Positions 1 to 7,594 of a stretch of 33,991 bases of DNA are shown here, one piece after another. Within the stretch, counting starts at the first letter, position 1, and each line of letters starts with the position of its first letter. A program made the position numbers and the translations under genes. The DNA comes from Clostridia bacterium. Its GTDB lineage: Bacteria; Bacillota; Clostridia; Christensenellales; Aristaeellaceae. The stretch covers positions 1 to 33,991 of the forward strand of contig JAUMVG010000037.1 in NCBI GenBank assembly GCA_030530315.1, in the 5' to 3' direction. The notes under the pieces were generated by a model. It saw only the letters and a program-made list of their open reading frames with translations. It searched no databases and was not told the DNA's origin.

Positions 1-1695
1 GAGGGCGGCCAGTCCGGCGAAGGCGGCCAGTCCGGTGACGCGAACGCGCAGCAGAACAAGGGCAGCGCTTCGGCGGAGAATGCCGAATCCCAGCAGGGCG
101 AGGGCACTGACCAGAACAGCGCCAATGGCAACCAGAACGCGAACGATGCGAACCGGCAGTCTGAAGAAAACGCGAACGACAATGCCGCTGGCAGCGAGGA
201 ATCGTCCAACGAAGAAAAGGCTGACGAAGCCGCTTCCGACAGAGAAACCGTCGGTGAAGCCGCTTCCAACGAGGAATCCACCGACGAAGAAACCGTCAGT
301 GATGTCACTTCCAACGAGGAAGCGAGCGACGAGGCTGTCTCGAATGAAAACGCAGAGGAAGCTCCCGAAGACGCGAACGACGCCGTGCTCAGCGCTTTGA
401 ACGCGCTGATTCCGGCGGCCTACGCGGACGGCGAGGACCTGGACGCGAAGGTGGACGAGCTGACCCGCCAGCGGATGGCCTCCGACGAGGTCAAGGGCAT
501 GATCGAGGCTGAGATCGACAGGCAGATGCAGACCGCCGACGTCCAGGCGAAGATCGACGAGGCTGTGCAGGCCCAGATGAACGCTGGCGATACCCAGGCG
601 GCGATCGACGGAACGGTCGCGGAGAAGATGAGCGACCCCGCTGTGCGGGCCCAGGCCGAGGCTGCCGCCGAGGAAAAGGTCCGCGAGCAGGTGAGGGCGG
701 CAGCTGAGCAGCAGATCCGGGATCGCATTGCGAACCTGTCCGAGGAGGAGATCGCGGCGCTCATCGAGCAGCAGATGCAGTCCGAGGACGTGAAAGGACA
801 GATCGAAGCGGCCTGTCAGGCCCAGATGGAATCCACGGAGATCCAGGCGACCATCGACGACGAGACCGATAAGCAGATGCAGTCCGACGAGGTCCAGGCC
901 ATGATCGGGGCGGAGATCGAAAAGCAGATGGATTCGGATAACGTCGCCCGGTTGGTGGAGGCGGAGATCGAGAAGCAGATGAACTCCCAGGAGGTCAAGG
1001 CGCTGATCGATCAGAACATCCGGGAGCAGCTGCACAGCGACGAAGTGAAAAAGCAGATCCGCCAGGCCATCAATGAGCAGATGCGCAGCGGCAAGGTGCA
1101 GGGAATCATCGCGGAGAACATCGCCGACCAGAAGACGAGGTCCGCCTACCTGAACGGCGTCGCCGAGGCGCTGGAGGAGAACGGCCGGAATGGCGAGGCC
1201 TATCGCTCCCTGGCCGACCTGCTGAACAGCCTGGAGGACGTGAACGCGTTCTACCAGGGCGTGCTGGACTACACCGACGCCGTGGGCAAGGCCAGGGACG
1301 GCGCGGCGGAGCTGCACGATGGCAGCGTGAAACTGAGCGACGGCGCCGACAAGCTGGCGGAAGGCGCGCAGAAGCTGGACGACGGCGCGGGCGAACTGAA
1401 GGAAGGCGCGCAGAAGCTGGTTGAGGGCGCGAAGGAGCTGTACGACGGCACCGGCGATTTGGTGGACGGCGTGAAGAAGCTGTATGACGGCGCAGGCGAC
1501 CTGAAGGACGGCCTGTACCAGTTCAACGACGAGGCCATCCAGAAGCTGATTGGCTATCTGGACGGCGACATCAAGGGCCTCGCGGACCGCGCGGAGGCGA
1601 TGATCGATCTGGCCAAGGGCTACGACAGCTTCTCCGGCATCGCCGAGGGCAAGAGCGGCGTCACCCAGTTCATTATCAAGACCGCCGGTATCTGA
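1..1695 (+). CDS. C-terminal part of a large repeat protein, MMPL/YhgE-Pip type tail (5' truncated by window)
   Basis: The frame is open from the first base and has no start in the window, so 564 residues of a longer protein are seen. Order: an acidic, Asn/Gln/Ser/Glu-rich and probably disordered linker (to about residue 135); a run of 17-residue repeats of the form QM-x-S-x-x-V-x-x-x-I (nt 472-1128), probably a long helical rod; a short linker; eleven heptads of the form DGAxxLx (nt 1297-1527); and a tail ending FIIKTAGI. The heptads and this tail are known from clostridial MMPL-family transporters and YhgE/Pip-type proteins, where they form extracytoplasmic stalks. No membrane segment is seen in this portion, so any transport domain would lie upstream. 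An internal GTG at 385 lacks a convincing ribosome site and is not the true start. Confident as the tail of such a protein; the exact family is inferred. Confidence 0.72.
   Translation, partial: EGGQSGEGGQSGDANAQQNKGSASAENAESQQGEGTDQNSANGNQNANDANRQSEENANDNAAGSEESSNEEKADEAASDRETVGEAASNEESTDEETVSDVTSNEEASDEAVSNENAEEAPEDANDAVLSALNALIPAAYADGEDLDAKVDELTRQRMASDEVKGMIEAEIDRQMQTADVQAKIDEAVQAQMNAGDTQAAIDGTVAEKMSDPAVRAQAEAAAEEKVREQVRAAAEQQIRDRIANLSEEEIAALIEQQMQSEDVKGQIEAACQAQMESTEIQATIDDETDKQMQSDEVQAMIGAEIEKQMDSDNVARLVEAEIEKQMNSQEVKALIDQNIREQLHSDEVKKQIRQAINEQMRSGKVQGIIAENIADQKTRSAYLNGVAEALEENGRNGEAYRSLADLLNSLEDVNAFYQGVLDYTDAVGKARDGAAELHDGSVKLSDGADKLAEGAQKLDDGAGELKEGAQKLVEGAKELYDGTGDLVDGVKKLYDGAGDLKDGLYQFNDEAIQKLIGYLDGDIKGLADRAEAMIDLAKGYDSFSGIAEGKSGVTQFIIKTAGI
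472..1128 (+). repeat. Tandem 17-residue (51-bp) coding repeat
   Basis: About twelve to thirteen units follow each other in frame. Clear units begin at 472, 523, 574, 625, 676, 772, 823, 874, 925, 976, 1027 and 1078, with a 15-codon degenerate unit at 727-771. Most units start Q-M, have Ser/Asp/Glu at positions 3-6, Val or Ile at 7 and Ile at 11. The DNA copies are diverged, so this is an old protein repeat and not a recent slippage array. Confidence 0.85.
1297..1527 (+). repeat. Eleven heptad repeats of DGAxxLx type
   Basis: Each 21-bp unit encodes D/E-G-A/S/T/V-x-x-L-x. Such Gly-Ala-Leu heptads are established in YhgE/Pip and MMPL-type Firmicute surface proteins. Here they directly precede the C-terminal tail. 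Confidence 0.85.
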
Positions 1696-1710
1696 TGCCC
1701 CTGGAGACAG

Positions 1711-1756
1711 AGAAATGGCCCGGACGAGTGTTTTCACGTTCGTCCGGGCCATTTCT
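1711..1756 (+). terminator. Strong hairpin terminator after the repeat protein
   Basis: A 17-bp perfect stem (1711-1727 with 1740-1756) begins 16 bp after the stop codon, with a short loop containing TTTT. The downstream U-tract is weak (ATTTCT lies in the stem itself), so it may act in part as a 3'-end stabiliser. Confidence 0.75.
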
Positions 1757-2005
1757 GTCGGACAGGGCCGCGAAAGAAAAAGGAAACGCTTTCAGGCGCG
1801 GCAAGCCTCGCGGGAGCATGCCGACGCGGGAGTACATCGGATATTGCCCGATCAAGGCATGGCGGCGCGTGATGCTATGCTATGCCCATGTGCGTCGCCG
1901 TTGCGTAGGCTCTGGTCGTCACGCGGTCGACGCGTTCACAACGTTTCCGGTAAGCGAATATAAAGACCCCATGTATAATAATTTCTTATAACGACGGCGG
2001 TGTCG
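1757..2005. other. Gene-free stretch upstream of the NUDIX promoter
   Basis: About 250 bp in which I see no supported gene. A cre-like AGGAAACGCTTTCA (1781-1794) and an isolated TATAAT (1974-1979) without a matching -35 are the only notable strings. Open frames crossing it on both strands lack ribosome sites. Confidence 0.5.
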
Positions 2006-2034
2006 TTGAACGCAGGGACGGCATGCGGTACAAT
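2006..2034 (+). promoter_or_regulatory. Sigma-A promoter for the NUDIX-HD operon
   Basis: TTGAAC (2006-2011), a 17-bp spacer, then TACAAT (2029-2034). The expected transcript start near 2041 gives a leader of about 90 nt before the NUDIX start. Confidence 0.75.
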
Positions 2035-2131
2035 AGACGGGAACAGCAGCGCCTGCGATATGCGGGAAACAGGGGCGCTGCGCAGGTCCGCGAAAGATGA
2101 CAACAGGCGTGACCGGGAGGTGGATGTCCGA

Positions 2132-2665
2132 ATGAAAGTGCTGCCGGAGATCAGCATTGAGCTGCGGGACGCGGAGTGGCCGCAGACCTGCATCGACCAC
2201 GACAGGATGATCGTCCGCGCGATCGTGGCGGACGACGCCGGAAACTATTACTTTGTCCGGGCGGTCCGGGACGACGAATTCGGCGCGGCGACGCTGATCG
2301 AGACCTCCGGAGGGGGCGTCGAGCCGGGCGAGGATCTGCGCGAGGCGATCCGGCGGGAGCTTCGGGAGGAGCTGGGCGCGGAGGTGGAGATCCTCGGGAA
2401 GATCGGGGTGGTCAGCGATTACTACAACCTGATCCATAGGCACAACGTCAATCACTACTTCCTCTGCCGCGCGAAATCCTTCGGCAACCGGCATCTGACG
2501 GAGGATGAGAAGGACAAATTCCACCTCTCCACACTGAAGCTCAGCTTTGAGGACGCGGCGGCGGAATACGAAAGGCGGGCCTGCACCCCGCTGGGCAGGC
2601 TCATCGCCAACCGGGAGCTGCCGATACTGAAACGGGCGAAGGAATGGATGGAGGGAGAGACATGA
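2132..2665 (+). CDS. NUDIX hydrolase
   Basis: A 177-residue cytoplasmic NUDIX-fold protein expected to hydrolyse a nucleoside diphosphate linked to another moiety. The Nudix box G-x5-E-x7-REUxEExGU is complete, from GGGVEPGE to RELREELG at about residues 67-92, so it should bind metal and be active. The ATG at 2132 is chosen because GGGAGGTGG (2115-2123) sits at good spacing; an upstream in-frame ATG at 2000 lies before the promoter -10 and cannot be used. The stop overlaps the next start (ATGA), showing translational coupling to the HD protein. The substrate cannot be read from the sequence. Confidence 0.88.
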   Translation: MKVLPEISIELRDAEWPQTCIDHDRMIVRAIVADDAGNYYFVRAVRDDEFGAATLIETSGGGVEPGEDLREAIRRELREELGAEVEILGKIGVVSDYYNLIHRHNVNHYFLCRAKSFGNRHLTEDEKDKFHLSTLKLSFEDAAAEYERRACTPLGRLIANRELPILKRAKEWMEGET

Positions 2666-3129
2666 GCCGGATCAAGGATCTGCAGAAGCAGGTGCACAAG
2701 GTCCTGGGGAAGATGGGGGATGGCGACAAGCGGTCAAAGGCGGTCGCCCATCTGCACGGCGTCGCGCTGGCGGCGTCGGTGCTGGCGAAGAAGCGCGGGG
2801 AGAACGCCGAATTGGCGGCGATGGCGGGCCTGCTCCACGACCTGTACGCCTACAAGTCCGGCAGCTACGACGACCATGCCCATCTCGGCGCGGAGTACGC
2901 GCGAAAGCTGCTGAACAAGCTGGGAATGACGACGGACGCGGAGACGGAGGTCATCTGCTCGGCCATCTGGCACCACGACGGCAAGGCGGAGACAGACGGC
3001 CCCATGGATGAGATCCTCAAGGACGCGGACGTGATCGATCACAGCCTTTCAGATCCGACGAAGGAAGTCAAGCCCCACGAGCGGGAGCGATGCGGAAAGC
3101 TGTGCGCGGAGCTGGGATTGACGGATTGA
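2662..3129 (+). CDS. HD-domain phosphohydrolase
   Basis: 155 residues with an HD metal-dependent phosphohydrolase pattern: His30/His32, the H59-D60 pair in LLHD, H104-H105-D106, and Asp in KDADVID (about 121-125). Family members cleave phosphoesters, often of nucleotides; the substrate is unknown. The start at 2662 overlaps the NUDIX stop by 4 bp and follows GGAGGGA; an in-frame ATG at 2644 would overlap more and has no better site. Pairing with a NUDIX enzyme suggests nucleotide clean-up, which is inference. Confidence 0.85.
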   Translation: MSRIKDLQKQVHKVLGKMGDGDKRSKAVAHLHGVALAASVLAKKRGENAELAAMAGLLHDLYAYKSGSYDDHAHLGAEYARKLLNKLGMTTDAETEVICSAIWHHDGKAETDGPMDEILKDADVIDHSLSDPTKEVKPHERERCGKLCAELGLTD

Positions 3130-3150
3130 CGTGGAAGGGGAGTGGCTGTG

Positions 3151-3240
3151 ATGAGAAAGAAGATAAATGTGCTCTGCGTTCTGCTGGCGGCGTTCCTGCT
3201 GCCGATGGTTTCTTGCGGAAGGAGGCTTTGCCATGCGTGA
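3151..3240 (+). CDS. 29-residue lipoprotein-leader ORF (possible remnant)
   Basis: A GGGGAG site (about 3137-3142) precedes an ATG at 3151. The peptide has a basic N-terminus (MRKKI), a hydrophobic core and a lipobox-like PMVSC-G at residues 18-23, then stops six residues later, 8 bp inside the start of the peptidase gene. It looks like a complete type II signal peptide with no mature protein. It may be a tiny lipoprotein, a coupling leader for the downstream gene, or the stub of a lipoprotein gene removed by deletion. It is supported by start, ribosome site and lipobox together; expression is not shown. Confidence 0.5.
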   Translation: MRKKINVLCVLLAAFLLPMVSCGRRLCHA

Positions 3241-4204
3241 GATCCCGGTGACAGAGGTGGGGCCGATCTTCATCGGCCAGACCGAAAATTCCGAAGCCGC
3301 GACGGGCTGCACGGTGTTCATCGCGCCGCAGGGCATGCGCGCCGGGCTGGATGTGCGCGGCGGCGGCCCGGCCAGCCGTGAGAGCCAGCTGCTCAACCCG
3401 CTGATGGCGGCTCAGAGCATCCACGGCATCGTCCTGGCCGGCGGCAGCGCCTACGGCCTGGGCACGGCGAATGGCGTGATGCGGTATCTGGAGGAGAACG
3501 GCATCGGCTACGACACGGGCTATGCGCTGGTGCCGCTGGTGGCGCAGTCCGACATCTACGACCTGTCCGTGGGAGACGCGTCCGTTCGCCCCGACGCGGC
3601 GATGGGCTACGAAGCCGCCCGCCTGGCCATGGAAGCGCCGAACTATCAAGACGGCAACTATGGCGCGGGATGCGGGGCGACCGTGGGCAAGCTTGCCGGG
3701 ATGGACTACTGCATGAAGTCCGGCATCGGAAGCTATGCCGTTGAGATCGGAGAGCTGAAAATCGGCGCGGTCGTGGCTGTGAACGCCCTGGGGGACGTCT
3801 ACGACTGGAAGACCGGCGCGCAGGTCGCGGGCATGCTGAACGAAGAGAAGGACGGCCTGCGTTCCACCGCCGAGTACATGCGGCAGAGCTATGCCGTGGT
3901 CGAAAACAAGTTCACCGGCAATACCACGATTGGCGTCGTGCTCACGAACGCGCATTTCGACAAGGCGCAGCTGTGCAAGATCGCCGGCATGGCCCACGAC
4001 GGCTACGCCCGATCCATCAATCCCGTGCATACCTCCGCCGATGGTGACAGCATTTACGCCGCGTCCATCGGGGACGTCGCGGCGGACCAGGACCTGGTGG
4101 GCGCGATCGCGGCGGAGGTCGTCAGCGAGGCGATCCTCCGGGCCGTGGAAAACGCCGAAGGGGCCTATGGCTTCCCGGCGCTGCGGGATCTTAAAGGGCA
4201 ATGA
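3233..4204 (+). CDS. P1-family peptidase (DmpA / S58 type)
   Basis: 323 residues. Family members are N-terminal-nucleophile aminopeptidases that cleave themselves to expose Ser or Thr. Visible landmarks are DVRGGGPASRE (about 40-50), LAGGSAYGL (68-76), the YGAGCGATVGK segment (143-153) and GNTTIGVVLTNA (229-240), where Thr231 or Thr232 is the likely nucleophile. There is no signal peptide, so it is cytoplasmic. The ATG at 3233 follows GGAAGGAGG (3217-3225). It overlaps the 29-codon lipoprotein-leader ORF by 8 bp. The peptide substrate is unknown; D-amino-acid or beta-peptide specificity occurs in this family. Confidence 0.9.
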   Translation: MREIPVTEVGPIFIGQTENSEAATGCTVFIAPQGMRAGLDVRGGGPASRESQLLNPLMAAQSIHGIVLAGGSAYGLGTANGVMRYLEENGIGYDTGYALVPLVAQSDIYDLSVGDASVRPDAAMGYEAARLAMEAPNYQDGNYGAGCGATVGKLAGMDYCMKSGIGSYAVEIGELKIGAVVAVNALGDVYDWKTGAQVAGMLNEEKDGLRSTAEYMRQSYAVVENKFTGNTTIGVVLTNAHFDKAQLCKIAGMAHDGYARSINPVHTSADGDSIYAASIGDVAADQDLVGAIAAEVVSEAILRAVENAEGAYGFPALRDLKGQ

Positions 4205-4247
4205 TCCCGGAAAAGGGACGCAGTTTGTATTTTAAGGAGAAAGACAA

Positions 4248-4880
4248 ATGAAGGGCAAGGAAAAAAACGGCAGCATGCTGACTGACGCGGAAAAGAGAAG
4301 GCTGGAGCGGTTTGAGAAGATTTCGGAGGACATGATACGCCAGGGCTACGTTCGACACGATTTGACCGTGGGCATGGGAAAGGCCAACATGTTCGCCATA
4401 CTGCTGTTGATCCCGCTGGTCGTCGTCGGGTTCGGACTGTATTATCTCGTCAATCGCGGCCTGGAGTTTTCCGACTTCAATCCGCTGATCTTTATCGCCG
4501 CGATTGTGGCGCTGACGGTCGTGCATGAGCTGATTCACGGAGCATGCTGGAGCCTGTTTACGCCGCACCGCTTCAAGGACATCGAGTTCGGCATCATGAA
4601 GCCGTCGATGACGCCCTACTGCGCGTGCCTTGTTCCGCTGAAAAAACAGCAGCATGTGTTCGGAACCGTGATGCCGCTCATTCTTCTCGGAATACTGCCG
4701 ATGATCGTGGCCATCGCCATTGGAAATCTTGACCTTTTGCTCATTGGCATCATCATGGCCGACGGCGCGGCGGGGGACATCATGATCATCAGTATGATCC
4801 TGGGGTACAGGAGCGCGGCGAAGGAGATCGTCTACATGGACCACCCGACGGAGGCCGGCGGCGTGGTGTTTGAAAGATAA
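4248..4880 (+). CDS. DUF3267 zincin-like membrane protein
   Basis: 210 residues with hydrophobic segments near 48-69, 79-97, 139-160 and 162-186. HELIHG (93-98) is an HExxH zinc-binding motif at the end of a membrane segment, as in DUF3267 putative zincin peptidases; Asp172 or Asp177 could be a further ligand. It follows AAGGAGA about 10 bp before the ATG. It probably cleaves a membrane substrate, but no family member with a known target lets me name one. The 43-bp gap to the P1 peptidase suggests the same transcript. Confidence 0.82.
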   Translation: MKGKEKNGSMLTDAEKRRLERFEKISEDMIRQGYVRHDLTVGMGKANMFAILLLIPLVVVGFGLYYLVNRGLEFSDFNPLIFIAAIVALTVVHELIHGACWSLFTPHRFKDIEFGIMKPSMTPYCACLVPLKKQQHVFGTVMPLILLGILPMIVAIAIGNLDLLLIGIIMADGAAGDIMIISMILGYRSAAKEIVYMDHPTEAGGVVFER

Positions 4881-4932
4881 ACCATGGCGGCCTGACCCTG
4901 CTCCCGACACCGGCTGCGTATGGCCGCTGAAC

Positions 4933-4961
4933 CTGAAAACGGGGGCCTGATAGGCTATAAT
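4933..4961 (+). promoter_or_regulatory. Sigma-A promoter for the two-component genes
   Basis: CTGAAA (4933-4938), 17-bp spacer, TATAAT (4956-4961). The transcript would start close to 4968, about 22 nt before the kinase start; AGGGAGGT (4977-4984) is its ribosome site. Confidence 0.75.
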
Positions 4962-4990
4962 GGGCGTGACTGGTTCAGGGAGGTACGCCG

Positions 4991-6730
4991 ATGGACAAGC
5001 TGCTACAATTTCAAAAATGGCGCATCCGCACGCAGATCATGGCCTCCATGCAGGCCCTGATGGTCGTGCTGGCGATCAGCTGCTGCATCGCCTCCTACAG
5101 CGCGGCCAAGAGCAACATCGAGCGCAATTACACCGCCAACAGCGAAAAGGACCTCCAGATCGTGGAGGGCATCATCGAGATGAAGCTGGAGGACGCCGTG
5201 ACGCAGGTCCGCGAGGTCACGGTTTCGGACATGTTCCTGGATATCCTCGAGACGGAGAACCCCGACGGCGTCACATCCTTTGACAGCCTGAACAGCCACC
5301 GACTGGACGACATGTGGTCGATGATCGAGAACCAGAACGAATACGTGGGCGGCGTGTTTCTGTTCGATTTGAAGGGCCGCTTCTACAAGCGGCAGCGCGC
5401 CGGCAGGAACGCGAGCTGGTACGCGGGCTACTACGAGCCGGGGGCCCTCGAGGGCCTGCCCTGGCTGGACGAGGTCGCCGCCGCCCGGGGCAGGGCGGTG
5501 TTCTACGGCTACAACCTGCTGGCGCCTGAGGCGGACAGGAGCAGCATCACCTTTGCCCGCCAGCTGATCAGCCCCCGGGACTACCGGCCCGTGGGCTATC
5601 TGGTCGTCCAGCTGATGCCCAACCTGTTCCGCTCGTCCATGTTCACTAAAAGCGACTTCGAGAGCGAGACCTACGCAGTTTTCGACGCGGAGGACCGGCT
5701 GATCTTCGCCAACCGCGGCGCGGATTACGGAAGGGCGGTGCTGGAGGCCTATCGCCGGCAGGACCCGGGCTACCTGTTCGAGGCCATGCGCAGCGACCTG
5801 ACGGGCTTTACCACGCTGGTGAGCATCTCCCGCGCGGACCTGAACGGCATCAGCCGCTACATCCGGGTGATGACGCCGCTGATCATCGTGCTCTCGCTGC
5901 TGATCACCACGCTGCTGGCCCAGCTGCTCACCAGGCGGATCAACCGTCCGCTGGAGGTGCTCAAGCGCGCCGTCGAGGACATGAAGGACGGCGAACCCGT
6001 CGCGGCGGAGTTTGACGACGGCGAGATCGGCCAGGTCGGCCAGGCGCTGAAGCGCACCGTGGACAACAACCTGGAACTGCGCGAGCGCCTGATCGCGTCG
6101 CGGGTGAAGGAGCGCGAGGCGGAACTTCTGCTGCTCCAGTCCCAGATCAACCCGCACTTCCTGTACAACACGCTGGATTCCATCTATTGCAAGGCGCTGG
6201 TCCAGAACAACGACGAGGTCGCCGGCATGGTGCTGGCGCTGTCCAACCTGTTCAAGGCCGCGCTGAGCAACGGCGACACCGTCATCACCGTGCGCCAGGA
6301 GCTGGAGCACGTGGAGCGCTACATGGCCATACAGCGGCTGCGCTACGGCGACCGGTTCGAGATGATCCTGGACGTGGACGAGGAGCTGATGGACAAGCGC
6401 ATCATCAAGCTGATCCTGCAGCCCTTCGTGGAAAACAGCATGTACCACGGCCTGGAGCCCAAGCTGGGCGGCGGCTACATCGAGATCCGCGGCGAACTGC
6501 TGGAGGACGTGATCTACTTCCAGATCGAGGACAACGGCGTGGGCATGGAGGACCCGGAGGACATCTACCGGGGCTACGGCGTGACCAACGTGGTGGACCG
6601 CATCCACCTGTTCTACGGCGAGGAGTACGGCATCTCGGTGCAGAGTGTGGCGGGCCAGAAGACGGTCATTGAGATCCGCGTGCCCGTGATCGATGGGGAA
6701 GCTCAGAGTGGGGAGGAGGCAGAGGCGTGA
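4991..6730 (+). CDS. YesM-type sensor histidine kinase
   Basis: 579 residues. Membrane segments at about 14-36 and 290-312 flank an extracytoplasmic sensing region of about 250 residues. A HAMP-like segment follows (about 313-365). The His_kinase domain carries the phospho-acceptor His389 in QINPHFLYNTL, and the ATPase domain shows the N-box PFVENSMYHG (Asn482) and DNGVGM (from Asp514). This is the LytS/YesM class that in Firmicutes senses glycans or binding-protein-bound sugars and acts with AraC-type regulators. The stop overlaps the regulator start by 4 bp (GTGA), so the two are coupled. Confidence 0.93.
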   Translation: MDKLLQFQKWRIRTQIMASMQALMVVLAISCCIASYSAAKSNIERNYTANSEKDLQIVEGIIEMKLEDAVTQVREVTVSDMFLDILETENPDGVTSFDSLNSHRLDDMWSMIENQNEYVGGVFLFDLKGRFYKRQRAGRNASWYAGYYEPGALEGLPWLDEVAAARGRAVFYGYNLLAPEADRSSITFARQLISPRDYRPVGYLVVQLMPNLFRSSMFTKSDFESETYAVFDAEDRLIFANRGADYGRAVLEAYRRQDPGYLFEAMRSDLTGFTTLVSISRADLNGISRYIRVMTPLIIVLSLLITTLLAQLLTRRINRPLEVLKRAVEDMKDGEPVAAEFDDGEIGQVGQALKRTVDNNLELRERLIASRVKEREAELLLLQSQINPHFLYNTLDSIYCKALVQNNDEVAGMVLALSNLFKAALSNGDTVITVRQELEHVERYMAIQRLRYGDRFEMILDVDEELMDKRIIKLILQPFVENSMYHGLEPKLGGGYIEIRGELLEDVIYFQIEDNGVGMEDPEDIYRGYGVTNVVDRIHLFYGEEYGISVQSVAGQKTVIEIRVPVIDGEAQSGEEAEA

Positions 6731-7482
6731 AATCGATAGTCATCATCGACGACGAGAGCGTGGTGGTGGAGGCCATCGGGGCGATGGTCCGGCGCGCGGG
6801 GCTGGATTACCAAATCACCGGCACCGCCACCGACGGCGTGGACGGCCTGCGCGTCGTGATGGACACGCGGCCCGACGTGGTCATCACCGATATCCGCATG
6901 CCTGGCATCGACGGCCTGTCCCTGATCGAGCGCACCATCGAGGAGCTGCCGATGAGCGTGTTCATCGTCATCAGCGGCTATCGGGAATTCGAGTACGCCC
7001 AGAAGGCGCTGAAGCTGGGCGTGATGGACTTCATCGAAAAGCCCATCGACACCCAGAGCGTCGTCACCGCCCTCATCCGGGCGGAAGAGGTGCTGGACCT
7101 GCGCCGAAAGGTGCACAGGGTGCGGCATGTGGACGCCGTCCGGCAGCAGGAGCGCACCGACGCCCAGAACAGCGCGGTGGGGGAGGTGCTGCGCTACATC
7201 CACGCCAACTATGCCCAGGACCTGGGGCTGGACGAGCTCTCCAAGCTGGTGGACATGACCCCGGCCTACCTGTCCGACCTGTTCAAGCGCAACACCGGCA
7301 CCAGCTACGTCAAGTACCTGACCGCGGTGCGCATGAACAACGCCTGCCGGATGCTGCTGCAGGGCGAGCGCGCCTCGACGGTGGCGGAGAAGGTGGGCTA
7401 TCGCGACTACAACTACTTCTGCAAGGTCTTCAAGAAGAACGTGGGCGTGACGCCCAGCGAATATCGGGATGGGAAAACGTAA
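6727..7482 (+). CDS. YesN-type response regulator with AraC HTH domain
   Basis: 251 residues starting at a GTG (6727) that overlaps the kinase stop; GGGGAGGAGG lies just upstream. The receiver domain has the acidic pair D8-D9, phospho-acceptor Asp55 in VITDIRMPG and Lys105 in EKPID. The C-terminal part (about 150-247) is an AraC/XylS double HTH ending YRDYNYFCKVFKKNVGVTPSEYR. The linker is short (about 30 residues), so the protein is half the length of classical YesN. Expected to activate the binding-protein promoter just downstream, where tandem 20-bp repeats occur. Confidence 0.93.
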   Translation: MKSIVIIDDESVVVEAIGAMVRRAGLDYQITGTATDGVDGLRVVMDTRPDVVITDIRMPGIDGLSLIERTIEELPMSVFIVISGYREFEYAQKALKLGVMDFIEKPIDTQSVVTALIRAEEVLDLRRKVHRVRHVDAVRQQERTDAQNSAVGEVLRYIHANYAQDLGLDELSKLVDMTPAYLSDLFKRNTGTSYVKYLTAVRMNNACRMLLQGERASTVAEKVGYRDYNYFCKVFKKNVGVTPSEYRDGKT

Positions 7483-7520
7483 AAATTTACAGTTTTAAGC
7501 AAAAATTTACAGCTTTACGG
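7481..7520 (+). promoter_or_regulatory. Tandem 20-bp direct repeat, probable AraC-type activator site
   Basis: Two adjacent 20-bp units (7481-7500 and 7501-7520) match at 17 of 20 positions; the core AAAAATTTACAG is identical in both. The spacing is two helical turns, and the second unit runs into the -35 region. This is the usual geometry for AraC-family activators. The first unit begins within the stop codon of the regulator. Confidence 0.7.
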
Positions 7521-7543
7521 TGCCTTAACCTCTCCGCTATAAT
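7514..7543 (+). promoter_or_regulatory. Promoter of the sugar ABC transporter genes
   Basis: TATAAT (7538-7543) with a poor -35 (TTACGG at 7515-7520, 17-bp spacer; or TTTACG at 18 bp). The weak -35 overlapped by the direct repeat fits an activator-dependent promoter. The leader of about 45 nt has the short repeat GCCGAAGTATACTCGGC (7552-7568), a 7-bp inverted repeat. Confidence 0.7.
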
Positions 7544-7594
7544 AAAACTGTCGCCGAAGTATACTCGGCAAAATGTTGACGGGAGGTTTGTTAC

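Noticed and set aside
385-1695. GTG at 385 as the true start of the first gene
   Set aside because: The same frame is open to the window edge with consistent composition, and there is no ribosome site before the GTG.
1781-1794. cre-like site AGGAAACGCTTTCA
   Set aside because: It matches a CcpA consensus at about 12 of 14 positions, but lies 210 bp from the nearest promoter and has no carbon-related gene beside it.
1974-1979. TATAAT as a second promoter for the NUDIX operon
   Set aside because: No -35 at 16-18 bp; the TTGAAC/TACAAT pair downstream is better on every count.
2000-2131. N-terminal extension of the NUDIX protein from ATG 2000
   Set aside because: It starts upstream of the predicted promoter -10 and transcript start; the ATG at 2132 has a strong ribosome site.
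5003-6607. A 534-codon open frame antisense to the sensor kinase
   Set aside because: His/Val/Leu/Gln-rich shadow translation with no domain and no start signals; the sense gene has full kinase motifs.
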